Counted from the stretch's first letter, positions 55,301 through 60,097 are shown. The stretch is DNA of 64,000 bases from Flavobacteriales bacterium (GCA_016717305.1 JADKFY010000028.1:1-64000), one strand, 5' to 3'. The notes: a model not told the origin generated them from the letters alone. Numbers and translations are program-made.

Positions 55301-55838
55301 AACGATCGATGTGTTGAATGCGCCAGTGGCCGGATTCAGCATCACCGGTGATCCCTTCACGGATACGCCGATCGAGTTCACCGACAATTCATTCGGTGCT
55401 ACGAACTGGTTGTATGACTTCGGCGATGGCCAAGGGGCGATCACTGCGGAACCCGTGCACGAGTACACCGAAGATGGTCAGTTCATCATCATCCAAACAG
55501 TGACGAATGCTGCAGGATGCACGGATCAGGATTCGCTGCTCATCAGCATCGAGGTGAAGGACATCCTTCCGCCGAAACTACCAAATGCGTTCAGTCCGAA
55601 CGGCGATGGCGTGAACGATGTGTTCTACGTCCGCGGAGGTCCATTCGAGACCATGCATTTGAAAGTTTACAACGGATGGGGCGAATTGGTCTTTGAGACA
55701 ACGGACCCCACATTCGGTTGGGACGGAACGCACGAGGGTAAGCCGGAGATCAACGGGGTGTATGTGTATTCCGTGATCGCCACATCGACCGATGGAGCTT
55801 TCCATGATCGCTCCGGTAAAATGACATTGGTACGCTAA
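37311..55838 (+). CDS. Giant SprB-like repeat adhesin with type B T9SS sorting domain
   Basis: A 6,175-residue secreted protein with no frame break. Start at 37311: signal peptide MKQALLLVLGMLLTGYLQAQ. Residues ~21-460 are an IgGFc-binding-like N-terminal domain (GTEFWLAPPEVTSSHGDQP; PSGGCYDLMLDQIVPV; VTGFGCEQGMAILPPLNCAG). Then come 62 tandem units of about 88 residues (consensus xNAGxDxxVCANNxxxxLxG, WSGGxGxFxPNNTxLNATYT, TLTLTTTGNGNC), each with two Cys. After residue ~5925 there are two PKD-like domains (GWNWSFGN, WLYDFGDGQG) and a gliding-motility-type type B sorting domain (LPNAFSPNGDGVNDVF...MTLVR). SprB of gliding Flavobacterium is similar in size, tail and neighbour: an SprF gene follows here too. 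Surface adhesion or gliding is the likely role; the repeat fold is presumably Ig-like. Binding target unknown. Confidence 0.88.
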   Translation: MKQALLLVLGMLLTGYLQAQTGTEFWLAPPEVTSSHGDQPIFINVTTLGQPAMVTISQPANAGFNGGTPIVLNLAANSAQRYDLTSLKVALETRPTNTVLNTGLRISATANITCYYEPSFSNNADIAALKGANGLGTEFYIPLHKHTPFFNHGYTAPNLAYASFDIVATENATLVMIYSPVPVDGHPALTPFTVTLNQGQTYSCAWTGANQTDPTTHPSGAVVLSNKPVAISLKDDSNHNPSGGCYDLMLDQIVPVNILGTDYVAVKGALNPTGDESLFVMAVQNNTQVYIDGNATPVATLFAGQYYRHDMDYLAGAANNATYVSGSKPLYAVHVTGFGCEQGMAILPPLNCAGSTQLSFTRSTSEAFYLNLLVRNGSQNDFVVTGPGTATIPGSAFQAVPGTGGEWMAARIQYNTTQVPVNQAFIVSNTSDVFSLAIINGGATSGCRYGFFSEFSGRIDISAGADQTRCAGDSVVLAGTVSGGSTTGIWTTTGSGTFAPSATALNAAYHPSIGDLAIGTVTLRLTSTGPCTPEDDAMVVTFSPKPIPDAGPDQSVCRNNAVVQLAGNILNAVGGVWTGGAGSFLPSNSNLNATYTPTAAELTAGQVWIKLTSTGNGVCNAVPDSMLVTFTPTPTANAGVDQTRCANNAVVQLNGAFTIATGGVWSGGAGSFDPSTTNMSAQYTPDPAEVSSGSVTLTMTTTGNGNCVAVNDQVLINFTAAPVVNAGAAVSVCANNAQVSLIGSVTGATGGSWSGGAGSYAPNNTSLNATYTPTAAEIAAGTLTLTLSSTGNGNCMPVTSNKVITFTPAPTVNAGPNGTVCANNADITLAGSFTLATGAVWSGGTGSYSPNNATMNAVYTPSAAERTAGTVTLTLTTVGNGNCNAVSANVTYAITPAPTTNAGSDQTLCANNAVATLNGSFTVATGGVWSGGAGSFDPSTTNMGAQYTPTPGEVSSGSVTLTLTTTGNAGCVAVADQVQLSFTPAPVVSAGAAVSVCANNVQVALTGSVTGATGGAWSGGTGSFNPNATTLNATYTPSASEIAAGSVTLTLTSTGNGNCTAVSSSKVITITPAPTVDAGPNAAVCANNSAITLAGAITVATGATWSGGTGTYNPNNTTLNAVYTPSAAERTAGTVTLTLTTVGNGNCNAVSDQVTFTITPAPTANAGADRTVCANNAVVTLNGSFTVATGGVWSGGAGSFDPSTTNMGAQYTPTAGEISSGSVMLTMTTTGNGGCIVVADQMVIDFTPAPVVNAGTAVSLCANNAQVSLSGSVTGATGGAWSGGTGTFNPNNTTLTATYTPTAAEIAAGTLTLTLTSTGNGTCNPVASNKVITFTPAPLVSAGANGSVCTNNSVITLNGSVIGATGGIWSGGAGTFNPNNTTLNANYTPTAADRTAGTVTLTLTSAGNGNCNAVTSNVTYTITPAPTVNAGTDQSLCTNNPVASLGGGVTIATGGIWSGGAGTFAPSTTNLNATYTPTAAEIATGLVTLTLTTTGNGTCIAVTDQVQLNFTPSPTANAGADLSLCRNNASVALGGSVTVATGGIWSGGAGSYTPNNTTLNATYTPTPGELAAGTLTLTLTTTGNGNCNAVSDSRTITFTPAPTVDAGANATVCANNSAITLAGAFTISTGAQWTGGAGTYNPNNATMNAVYTPSAAERTAGTVTLTLTTVGNGNCSAVSDAVTFTITPAPTTNAGLDRTVCANNAAVALNGSFTIATGGIWSGGAGTFDPSTTNMGAIYTPSAAEITAGIVTLTLTTSGNGTCNAVTDQMVINITDAPVVNAGAAVSLCANNAQVSLSGSVSGATGGVWSGGTGTFNPNNTSLTATYTPTAAEIAGGTLTLTLTSTGNGNCSPVISNKVITFTPSPIVSAGANGSVCTNNATIGLNGSVIGATGAIWSGGTGTYNPNNTTLNAVYTPSAAERTAGAVTLTLTSAGNGNCNAVASSVTYTITPAPTTNAGPDQTLCSNNPVATLSGSFIVATGGIWSGGNGSFSPSTTNMGATYTPTAVEIANGNVTLTLTTTGNGTCVAVTDQVLLSFAASPTANAGPDLTLCRNNASVPMGGSVTIATGGIWSGGAGSFTPNNTTLNATYTPTPAELAAGTLTLTLTTTGNGTCNAVSDSRVITFTPAPTVDAGPNATVCANNSAISLAGGVTVSTGVIWSGGAGTYNPNNTTTNAVYTPSAAERTAGTVTLTLTTVGNGNCTAVSDQVTFTITPSPTANAGLDRTVCANNATVALTGSFTIATGGIWSGGAGTFDPSTTNMGAIYTPSAAEITAGIVTLSLTTTNNGTCNAVTDQMVISITDAPTVNAGAPISLCANNAQVSLNGSVFGATGGAWTGGSGTFAPNNTTLNATYTPSASDLAAGTVTLTLTSTGNGNCNPVSSARVITFTPAPTVNAGPDASVCSNNANITLAGAFAGATGAIWTGGAGSYNPNNATMNAVYTPTAAERAGGTVTLTLTTVGNGNCNAVSDAVTFIITPSPTVNAGADRTVCANNVAVTLAGSFSVATGGVWSGGNGNFDPSTTNMSATYTASAAEIANGSVTLTLTTTGIGSCVAVTDQMTINFTAAPVVNAGAPVSLCANNAQVSLNGSVSGSSGGVWSGGTGTYSPNNATLNATYTPTAAEIAGGALTLTLTSTGNGTCNPVQSSRVITFTPAPSVSAGANGTVCANNSAITLAGSQSGATGAVWSGGTGTYIPNNATLNAVYTPNPAERIAGTVTLTLTTVGNGNCNAVSSNVTYSITPAPTANAGPDQSRCANNAAVTLAGNVTVATGGVWSGGAGTFAPSTTNLNATYTPTAAEIATGSVTLTLSTTGNNNCVAVADQITIDFTPAPVANAGTPVSICVNNPQVTMTGSVSGATGGVWSGGLGSFTPNNTRLNAVYTPTPAELAAGTLTLTLTTTGNNNCNAVTSTRTITFTPAPVVDAGANGTVCSNASLITLNGSVSGATGAIWSGGAGVFTPNNTTLNATYQPTVAERNAGTVTLTLTSAGNGNCNAVSDQVNFSITPTPTANAGADQSLCANNAITTMNGSFTVATGGTWSGGSGTFSPSATLMNATYTPTASEISNGSVTLTLTTTGNNNCMAVTDQVLVSFTPSPSVDAGVDVSVCRNNAAVSLSGTVGVATGGIWSGGAGSFTPNNTTLNATYTPTPAELALGTLSLTLTSTGNGNCIAVSDTKVITFTPAPTVDAGVNGTVCANNSVISLAGALTGATGATWSGGTGTYVPNNTALNATYTPSAAERTAGTMTLTLTTTGNGNCNAVSDQVTYSITTAPTANAGADRVLCANNASTGLSGAFSIATGGIWSGGAGTFDPSTTNMSAIYTPTAAEIAAGSVTLTLTTSGNGLCNAVTDQVLLTFTDPPSANAGANVTRCANNAAVALGGSVVVATSGTWTGGTGTFSPNANTLNATYNPGAGDLAAGQVTLTLTTTGNGNCTPATSTKIITYTPAPIVNAGTNGSVCANAAAIALNGTVTGAVGGVWSGGAGSFSPNNITLNATYTPTAAEITAGTVTLTLTSAGNGLCNAVTNNVTYTITPAPTANAGVDQSVCGNNATATLNAVISVSTGVQWSGGSGVYSPGSTAQNITYSPSPIEVVNGSVTLIATTTGNGTCAAVNDAVTITYTQAPVANAGPDQTVSSNNANTTLAGSFSISTGAQWTGGAGTYNPNSTTMNAVYSPTPAEIAAGSVTLTLITTGNASCSPATDQMTITFGAAPTANAGPDQTVCANNPAVQLNGAITIATGGIWTGGTGTYDPNTSTLNAIYTPSAAERAAGTVTLTLTSVGNGNSNPVSDQIVIAITPAPIVNAGVNISTCANQSTAQLTGVVNNATGGVWSGGSGTFNPSNTNLNATYTPTLGEIAAGTVTLTLSSTGNGLCNGVSDQVLITIAPAPVVIAGVDQTVCSNNSNVQMAGSVSNAGGGIWSGGTGTFSPSINALNAMYTPSTSELANGSVTLTLSSTGNGSCASVSDQMTIFFSQSPVVNAGLDRTVCANDPTVILSGSVTIATGGVWSGGGGSFTPNANTLNATYLPSPAEVALGSATLTLTSTGNGLCNAVSDQMVITIIASPSANAGNNIAVCSNNAQVQLGGSVSGAGGGQWSGGSGTFTPSIASLNAVYTPTVAEVASGTLNLTLTTIGNGNCVPVSDNVLITFTASPTANAGADGVRCANNASVQLNGSVTVANGGTWSGAGGTFTPSANALNAVYTPSAGELAAGQVTLTLTTTGNNGCVAVSDEVSYTFTPAPTANAGVDLFTCANNAAVTLNGAITVATGALWSGGNGTYSPNNSTLNASYTPSASEIAAGTVTLTLTTVGNGTCNPVNDQVVISITPSPIVNAGTPLTSCANNPAAQLAGSVQNATGGIWSGAGTFSPSATNLSATYAPSNAEIAAGTATITLTSTGNGLCNAVTSQVVLTITAAPIVEAGLAQTLCANNAVAQLAGQVINASGGTWSGVAGAFSPNSSALIATYTPSAAEIANGQVWIFLTSTGNGGCLASRDSVQLQFTPAPTVNAGPDAHVCANAAQVNLNGAITVANGGIWTGGNGSYTPGNSTLNATYFPTAAEIASGQFTLVLSSTGNGNCAIVRDSLVVLVDPVPVVNAGPDQQICANNSNVQLNGFVGNAPGGAWSGGAGVFFPSNTMLATQYAPTAAEIANGTLTLTLTSTGTTFCNAVTDQMMIVFTGAPIVDAGTDLQICANNSAVQLTGNVTNASGGTWTGGSGSFAPNANVLSPVYTPSAGELAAGTLSLYLTSTGNGNCIAVRDTVVVTFTPAPTVNAGADLDVCMNNPVVTLNGSITVATAAQWSGGLGTYTPNAQALNAQYVPSAFELGSGSVQLTLTTTGNGNCIAVTDQVAITVTPSPVVNAGADVITCSNQLQVPLSGTVEGGATTGLWSTSGTGSFSPSASTLNAAYIASSLDSLSGTVDITLISTNNGLCTMVSDVMTITILPNAIADAGDDQVVCATTNTVQLIGTITGNATQGQWTTTGAGSFAPNATDANAVYQFDASDAAMGTLTFTWSVNSCDNAMDQMGLTITPASVVDAGVDQVTCFDDLTVVINGSVSGASSTGTWSTLGTGSFVNGPNALSNIYQASQQDSLALGVDLILTANNTGACVADVDTVHIDILPAGTVNAGADLSFCANNATVQLTGTLSGDATQVLWSTSGSGAFFPNATVLTPTYIPSAADTTAGSVTLTLSAPNTCNNASDAMVVTLTPAPYVNAGPDQTFCDQVTQFDLNGTISGVTTIGVWSTNGSGSIANANAMNTSYTASAADVANGAITFTLTSQNNGTCNAVTDVMTIYLTDGIVASAGPDQSVCVASDHANLQATVQNGSPSGTWTTTGSGTFNPSADVLNAQYYFSVADVTNGSVVLTFTTTNTGTCPVQQDQMVLTFGSSTFAYAGDDQALCANSPIAQLAGNFSGGAQGVQWSTSGSGFFSNTTNPNATYTLSASDIAAGQVQLTLSTITSGSCLPSSDVVVIAVNALPNITAGADIIACTAAPVQVTANAANAGGGMWTTSGTGTFFDPNALATLYTPSAADSLAGNVTLTVTTTGMAPCSAVSDQLVISFGGGLDAEAGADVISCSTDPNVALNGVVAGTTTGTWSTSGTGSFMPNASALDATYIPGAADYAIGDINLILSTTNNQGCPAGRDTLVVSYHVPPTVSAGADVLLCSGLEEVQLNGNAQNQGSVEWITMGAGSFTPDVNTLNATYVPTANDSIAGGVYLVLTAFGTGTCGNASDSVFIDIGPTRIANAGADQTVCADMDPIVLSGSITGVSGGVWSTNGTGTFLPDASTLGATYVPSATDMVFNELNFILTTTGNMGCPADADTAMVALQAVPTVSAGNDINVCDASATVDLTGGFTGANGVLWTSNGSGVFLPSNTAANATYQPGNTDEQLGTVRMILTTTGNGVCAAMSDTLMLSFVNPLQADFTVSNACAGSQTQFTSTSTTTGAPIIGWNWSFGNNTIGTGPQVTTSFDTQGQYLATLTVFAQNGCSSTITQTIDVLNAPVAGFSITGDPFTDTPIEFTDNSFGATNWLYDFGDGQGAITAEPVHEYTEDGQFIIIQTVTNAAGCTDQDSLLISIEVKDILPPKLPNAFSPNGDGVNDVFYVRGGPFETMHLKVYNGWGELVFETTDPTFGWDGTHEGKPEINGVYVYSVIATSTDGAFHDRSGKMTLVR
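38688..55080 (+). repeat. 62-unit tandem array (264-nt unit) inside the giant adhesin gene
   Basis: I count 62 units by the xxxAGxD/N...C motif. Unit 1 and units 51-62 are of a diverged type with W[ST]T.G.G; units 2-50 carry WSGG or WTGG. The codon following AG-x in units 3, 9, 15, 21, 27, 33, 39 and 45 begins at 39231, 40815, 42399, 43983, 45567, 47151, 48735 and 50319, always 1,584 bases (6 x 264) apart. Unit 45 is one codon short (WSGAGTF). Synonymous differences between units are frequent, so this is not a collapsed or copied assembly block. Confidence 0.93.
40797..47132 (+). repeat. Higher-order repeat: 6-unit (1,584-nt) blocks within the array
   Basis: Units come in a three-phase order: x with FDPSTTNM or FAPSTTNL, y with AAVSLCANNAQVSL or DLSLCRNNASV, z with NGSVCxNN or NATVCANNS. 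The y type alternates further, so that a six-unit word is seen. The DLSLC/DLTLC form with TPxELAAGTLTLTL recurs at units 13, 19 and 31. Units 14-16 and 20-22 are near copies, for example both contain IYTPSAAEITAGIVTL. Four blocks of exactly 1,584 bases fit units 9-32. Confidence 0.8.
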
Positions 55839-55843
55839 AAAGA

Positions 55844-55848
55844 GGAGG
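55844..55848 (+). promoter_or_regulatory. Shine-Dalgarno-like site for the PorP/SprF gene
   Basis: GGAGG inside AGAGGAGGAAG sits only 3 bases before the ATG at 55852. Bacteroidota rarely use such sites, and the spacing is short, so it may support coupled translation after the giant gene's stop 13 bases upstream. Confidence 0.4.
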
Positions 55849-55851
55849 AAG

Positions 55852-56841
55852 ATGAAGAACATGAATTCACCACTTGCAATGGTACTCGCCATGTGCGTAG
55901 GTACCGGCGCCTTCGCCCAGGATGCGCATCTCTCACAGTACGAAGCTGCACCCAACACGTTGAACCCGGCATTAACGGGCATGTACGAGAATGCCGATTT
56001 CCGGATGACCAGCAACGTACGGAGCCAGTGGAACAGCTTGACCAGTGCGTTCCTCACCACGGGCTTCGCCTATGATGTCTCGTTGCAGAAGCGCTTTGGT
56101 GCGGGTCTCTACATGACCAATTACAACATGGCCGGTATCTTGAACACGTTCCAGCTCGGGTTGTCCGGTGCATACAATGTTTCGGATCCCAAGTCACACC
56201 ACACACTATCCGTGGGTCTGCAACTAGGCCTGGTCTATAAGAAGGTGAACACGCAGCAATTGCTTTGGGACGAACAATACAATGATGGGTACTTCGACAG
56301 CGACCTGCCCTCTGGGGAAGTCCTTCAGCGGGGTGCACGATTGATGCCTGATATTTCCGCTGGCATCGCGTACCGCAGCACACATGCCCGCAAGCGCGTG
56401 AACCCCTTCGGCAACTTCGCGATGTTCCATGTCACCACACCGAATGAATCGATCCTACGAACTACAAAGAGCGATCTGCCGATCCGCTTCTCCGCGAATG
56501 GGGGCGCTCGCATAGAGGTGGCAACAAGTGTTTTCCTGATCCCCATGGGGTTGTACATGCTCCAAGGCAAGGACCAAATGGTCAATGCAGGCCTCCTTTC
56601 GGAGATCGGGATCATGGGCACTACGTACAGCGCGGTGGTGGGTTGCTCATACCGGGTCCGCGATGCCATCATCGCACAAGTAGGTCTGAAGCACAATAAC
56701 GCGGCTTTCCGGTTCAGTTACGACGTGAACGTATCACCCTTACGCAACTACACCCGGAAGAACGGCGCATTCGAATTCTCGATCATGTACTACGGCACGC
56801 ACAGCGGAAGGCAGCGGAGAATGACGAGCAGTGCGTTCTGA
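55852..56841 (+). CDS. PorP/SprF family type IX secretion membrane protein
   Basis: A 329-residue outer-membrane beta-barrel-like protein with a signal peptide (MNSPLAMVLAMCVGTGAFAQ) followed by the family opening DAHLSQYEAAPNTLNPALTG. Alternating strands run to a C-terminal aromatic end (GAFEFSIMYYG). PorP/SprF proteins bind to type B-tailed cargo after export; SprF is needed for SprB to reach the surface in gliding Flavobacterium. The gene lies 13 bases behind the giant type B-tailed protein, so it is almost surely that cargo's dedicated partner. The strand ends here, and the next genes are convergent. Confidence 0.92.
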   Translation: MKNMNSPLAMVLAMCVGTGAFAQDAHLSQYEAAPNTLNPALTGMYENADFRMTSNVRSQWNSLTSAFLTTGFAYDVSLQKRFGAGLYMTNYNMAGILNTFQLGLSGAYNVSDPKSHHTLSVGLQLGLVYKKVNTQQLLWDEQYNDGYFDSDLPSGEVLQRGARLMPDISAGIAYRSTHARKRVNPFGNFAMFHVTTPNESILRTTKSDLPIRFSANGGARIEVATSVFLIPMGLYMLQGKDQMVNAGLLSEIGIMGTTYSAVVGCSYRVRDAIIAQVGLKHNNAAFRFSYDVNVSPLRNYTRKNGAFEFSIMYYGTHSGRQRRMTSSAF

Positions 56842-56844
56842 GAA

Positions 56845-56880
56845 GGGGGGGGGGGCCCCCGCCCCCCCCCCCCCCCCGGC
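56845..56880. repeat. Low-complexity G/C homopolymer tract
   Basis: Eleven G (56845-56855), five C, one G, sixteen C (56862-56877) and then GGC run uninterrupted, 3 bases past the PorP/SprF stop. Nothing like it occurs elsewhere in the window. It sits where a terminator for two convergent genes would be expected. It could be a sequencing or assembly artefact at a strong hairpin. Confidence 0.8.
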
Positions 56881-56969
56881 CCGGGCTGGACGGGGCGCCG
56901 CCCAAACACGCCGCAGGCCGCAAGCGGGCGAACACGCCTTAATCGCTACGCGCAAACCGGTAGATGTAA

Positions 56970-57851
56970 TTACCCTTTCAAGGCCTCCGCCCCTCCAACG
57001 ATCTCCAGGATCTCGTTGGTGATGGATGCCTGACGCGCCTTGTTGTAGGACAGCTTCAGGTCTTTCAAAAGGGAATCGGCATTGTCGGTGGCCTTGTGCA
57101 TGGCGGTCATGCGGGCACCGTGTTCGCTGGCATTGCTATCGAGCAGGGCCTTGTAGAGTTGGATCTTCAAGCTCTTGGGGATGATCTCCTCTACGATCGT
57201 CTTGCGGTCCGGCTCCATGATGTAGTCCACGGTGGAAGCCTTCGTAGCTTCATCGGCGGCTGGCGGGAGTACAGGCAAATACTCCTCGTCCGTGACCATC
57301 TGCACGGCGGCGTTCTTGAATTTATTGTAGACGATCACCACCTTATCGTAGGTGCCATCGGCGAAACGATCCATGATCAACTCGGCCACGGGTGCCACTT
57401 TATCGAAGCTGAGCCCATCATACAAATTGGCCAAGTCTGTTGGCAATGCAGCATTGAAGTAAGCCGTCCGACGATAGGCGTCCATCGCCTTTTTGCCAAT
57501 GGGGAGCACGGTGACCTTTTGGCCCTTGGCTTCTGCTTCTGCCGCTGCTTTGCGGATCAAGCGGAACACTTGGGTGTTAAAGGCGCCTGCCAATCCACGG
57601 TTGCTCACGACAGCCACGAACAACACGTTTTTCACTTCGCGTTGGGCGCTGAATTTTCCTTCACTGCTATCCAAAGAGGCACTTACATTGCTAAGGATGG
57701 CCTGCAGCTTTTCAGCATAAGGGCGCATACGAATGATGGCATCCTGGGCACGACGCAACTTGGCTGCGCTCACCATTTTCATGGCTGCGGTGATCTGTTT
57801 GGTGCTGTTCACCGAAACGATCCGATTGCGTACTTCCTTCAGGCTTGCCAT
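56970..57851 (-). CDS. atpG: ATP synthase F1 gamma subunit
   Basis: Gamma is the central rotor shaft in the F1 head. The 293-residue protein has both conserved coiled-coil ends: MASLKEVRNRIVSVNSTKQI with TAAMKMVSAAKLRRAQ at the start, and GARMTAMHKATDNADSLLKD with LSYNKARQASITNEILEIVGGA at the end. It is the last gene of the atp cluster, separated from atpA by 92 bases that contain an inverted repeat. The beta and epsilon genes are not in the window; a separate atpDC locus is usual in this phylum. Confidence 0.96.
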   Translation of the reverse strand: MASLKEVRNRIVSVNSTKQITAAMKMVSAAKLRRAQDAIIRMRPYAEKLQAILSNVSASLDSSEGKFSAQREVKNVLFVAVVSNRGLAGAFNTQVFRLIRKAAAEAEAKGQKVTVLPIGKKAMDAYRRTAYFNAALPTDLANLYDGLSFDKVAPVAELIMDRFADGTYDKVVIVYNKFKNAAVQMVTDEEYLPVLPPAADEATKASTVDYIMEPDRKTIVEEIIPKSLKIQLYKALLDSNASEHGARMTAMHKATDNADSLLKDLKLSYNKARQASITNEILEIVGGAEALKG

Positions 57852-57855
57852 AAGT

Positions 57856-57925
57856 GGAGTCTATTAGTCGTGAGTCCGTTAGTCGTGAGTCTGTTCGCGT
57901 CTTGGACTCAAGACCAATAGACTCC
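57856..57925 (-). repeat. Inverted repeat with tandem 15-mers between atpA and atpG
   Basis: Arms 57856-57877 and 57904-57925 are complementary at 20 of 22 positions around a 26-base loop. Within the left part, TTAGTCGTGAGTC occurs twice at a 15-base period (57864 and 57879). The hairpin begins only five bases before the atpG start codon on the transcript, so it may affect atpG translation or mRNA ends. Related TTAGTCGTGAGTC words are a type of intergenic repeat I recall from this phylum. Confidence 0.75.
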
Positions 57926-57943
57926 CGACTCCGGACTTCCTGA

Positions 57944-59524
57944 TCAGTTGTCCAAGCTTTTGATAAGGTCTGCTGCTACGGTTTCCAGAGTTCCGGTGAT
58001 CTGGTCGTTGTAGTCACCTTTCTTCAAGGCCGCCAACACATCACTGTGCTTGTTGCGCAGCATGGTGATGAATTCTGCTTCGAACTGCTTGATGTTCTTG
58101 ACGGGAACCTTGCTCAGCAAGCCTTTGGTACCGCAATAGAGGACCGCGATCTGCTCCTCCACCCGCTGTGGTTGGTTCTGGCCCTGCTTCATGATCTCCA
58201 CGTTACGGGCACCTTTGTCCAACACGGCCTTGGTGGTCGCATCAAGGTCGCTACCGAACTTGGAGAACGCCTCCAATTCGCGGTAAGCGGCTTGGTCCAG
58301 TTTCAATGTACCGGCCACTTTCTTCATGGATTTGATCTGCGCATTACCACCTACGCGGCTTACGCTGATACCCACGTTGATCGCTGGGCGAACACCGCTC
58401 AAGAACAAATTGCTCTCCAAGAAGATCTGTCCGTCGGTGATCGAGATCACGTTGGTCGGGATGTATGCGGAAACGTCACCGGCTTGGGTCTCAATGATCG
58501 GCAATGCGGTCAATGAACCACCGCCTTTCACTTTTCCTTTCAAGCTTTCGGGCAGATCGTTCATCTGCTCGGCAACGGTCTGGTCAGCGGTGATCTTGGC
58601 AGCGCGCTCCAACAAACGGCTGTGCAGGTAGAACACGTCACCCGGATAGGCTTCACGTCCGGGTGGACGACGCAGAAGCAACGAAACCTCGCGGTAAGCT
58701 ACAGCCTGCTTGGAAAGATCATCATACACGATCAATGCAGGGCGGCCGGTATCGCGGAAATATTCGCCGATCGCAGCACCGGTGAAGGGAGCATAGAACT
58801 GCATCGGTGCAGGGTCGCTGGCGTTGGCGGCAACGACTGTTGTGTAGGCCATTGCTCCTGCCTCCTCCAACACTTTTACAGTACCGGCAACGGTGGAGCC
58901 TTTCTGTCCGATGGCCACGTAGATGCAGTACACCGGCTTACCGGCGTCGAAGAATTCTTTTTGGTTGATGATCGTATCGATCGCCACCGTGCTCTTTCCG
59001 GTTTGGCGGTCACCGATGATCAATTCGCGTTGGCCACGACCGATCGGGATCATGGCATCGATGGCTTTGATACCCGTCTGGAGCGGCTCCTTCACAGGTT
59101 CACGGAAGATAACGCCCGGCGCCTTGCGCTCGATCGGCATTTCGAAGAGCTCGCCACTGATCGGACCTTTACCGTCAATGGCCTCTCCCAATGTGTTCAC
59201 TACACGACCGACAATGCCTTCACCGGTCTTGATGCTGGCGATGCGCTTGGTGCGCTTCACAGTGTCTCCTTCCTTGATACCCACGGATGGACCGAGCAGT
59301 ACCACACCAACGTTGTCCTCCTCGAGGTTCAACACGATGCCGCGCAGTCCACTGGTGAATTCCACGAGTTCACCGCTTTGCACGCTGTTCAGGCCATAGA
59401 TGCGGGCAATACCATCACCCACTTGAAGGACGGTACCGACCTCTTCCAATTCGGCTTCGCTACGGAAACCGGAGAGTTCTTCTTTCAGGATCGCCGAAAC
59501 TTCGGCGGGTTGTACGTGGGCCAT
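57944..59524 (-). CDS. atpA: ATP synthase F1 alpha subunit
   Basis: Alpha alternates with beta in the F1 hexamer and binds non-catalytic nucleotide. The 526-residue chain shows Walker A GDRQTGKS at 171-178, IDAMIPIGRGQRELIIGDRQ before it, the ATP-synthase alpha/beta signature region (PALIVYDDLSKQAVAYREVS), and the alpha-specific region SGVRPAINVGISVSRVGGNA. Length and both ends are normal. It follows atpH with 12 bases between. Confidence 0.97.
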   Translation of the reverse strand: MAHVQPAEVSAILKEELSGFRSEAELEEVGTVLQVGDGIARIYGLNSVQSGELVEFTSGLRGIVLNLEEDNVGVVLLGPSVGIKEGDTVKRTKRIASIKTGEGIVGRVVNTLGEAIDGKGPISGELFEMPIERKAPGVIFREPVKEPLQTGIKAIDAMIPIGRGQRELIIGDRQTGKSTVAIDTIINQKEFFDAGKPVYCIYVAIGQKGSTVAGTVKVLEEAGAMAYTTVVAANASDPAPMQFYAPFTGAAIGEYFRDTGRPALIVYDDLSKQAVAYREVSLLLRRPPGREAYPGDVFYLHSRLLERAAKITADQTVAEQMNDLPESLKGKVKGGGSLTALPIIETQAGDVSAYIPTNVISITDGQIFLESNLFLSGVRPAINVGISVSRVGGNAQIKSMKKVAGTLKLDQAAYRELEAFSKFGSDLDATTKAVLDKGARNVEIMKQGQNQPQRVEEQIAVLYCGTKGLLSKVPVKNIKQFEAEFITMLRNKHSDVLAALKKGDYNDQITGTLETVAADLIKSLDN

Positions 59525-59536
59525 ATCGGATGTGCG

Positions 59537-60097
59537 TTAGATCGCGGGTATGTATGGATTCTTGGAGAAATCGCGACGAAGGTCGCTAAGGCGGCGGCTC
59601 ACGCTGCCATCGTACTGCTCGTCGCCAATTCGGATGACAACACCGCCGATCAACGAAGGATCAATGCGTTGTACCAGTTCAATGGTCTTTCCGGGGTGCT
59701 TCTCGATCGCCTGGGCACGGACCTTTTCCAAGGCTTCGGCGCTCAGTTCAATGGCACTGGAAACTTCCGCCGTAATAATGTTCTTGTTCTGCTTGTACAG
59801 TTCGTTGTATGCCGCTGCGATCTCGGGCAACAACGCTTCTCGTCCCTTGCGCACAAGGATCCCCATAAAGCGGCTGGTCACCTCACCGACCTTACCGGCG
59901 AAGATCTTATTGAGGATCAGCACCTTCTTATCCGCCTTCACCACGGGACTTTTCAGAAGGACCACCAGTTCATGGTTTGCTGCTGTGGTGGTTGCCACCA
60001 GATGCATATCCTCCTGTATACTCTCCACACTGTCTTGCTCCTTGGCAAGGCTGATCAAGGACTGAGCGTAGCGATATGCGACCGGGGCGATGTTCAT
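59537..60097 (-). CDS. atpH: ATP synthase F1 delta subunit
   Basis: Delta caps the F1 head and ties it to the peripheral stalk. The 186-residue protein begins PVAYRYAQSLISLAKEQDSV and ends with the conserved DPSLIGGVVIRIGDEQYDGS, followed by SVSRRLSDLRRDF. Its ATG overlaps the atpF stop by four bases (60094-60097), so the two are translationally coupled. Confidence 0.95.
   Translation of the reverse strand: MNIAPVAYRYAQSLISLAKEQDSVESIQEDMHLVATTTAANHELVVLLKSPVVKADKKVLILNKIFAGKVGEVTSRFMGILVRKGREALLPEIAAAYNELYKQNKNIITAEVSSAIELSAEALEKVRAQAIEKHPGKTIELVQRIDPSLIGGVVIRIGDEQYDGSVSRRLSDLRRDFSKNPYIPAI

Noticed and set aside
59550..60065. A 171-codon plus-strand frame with Ser/Arg-rich product over atpH.
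   Set aside because: It is a shadow of the atpH coding strand; composition is typical of antisense frames.
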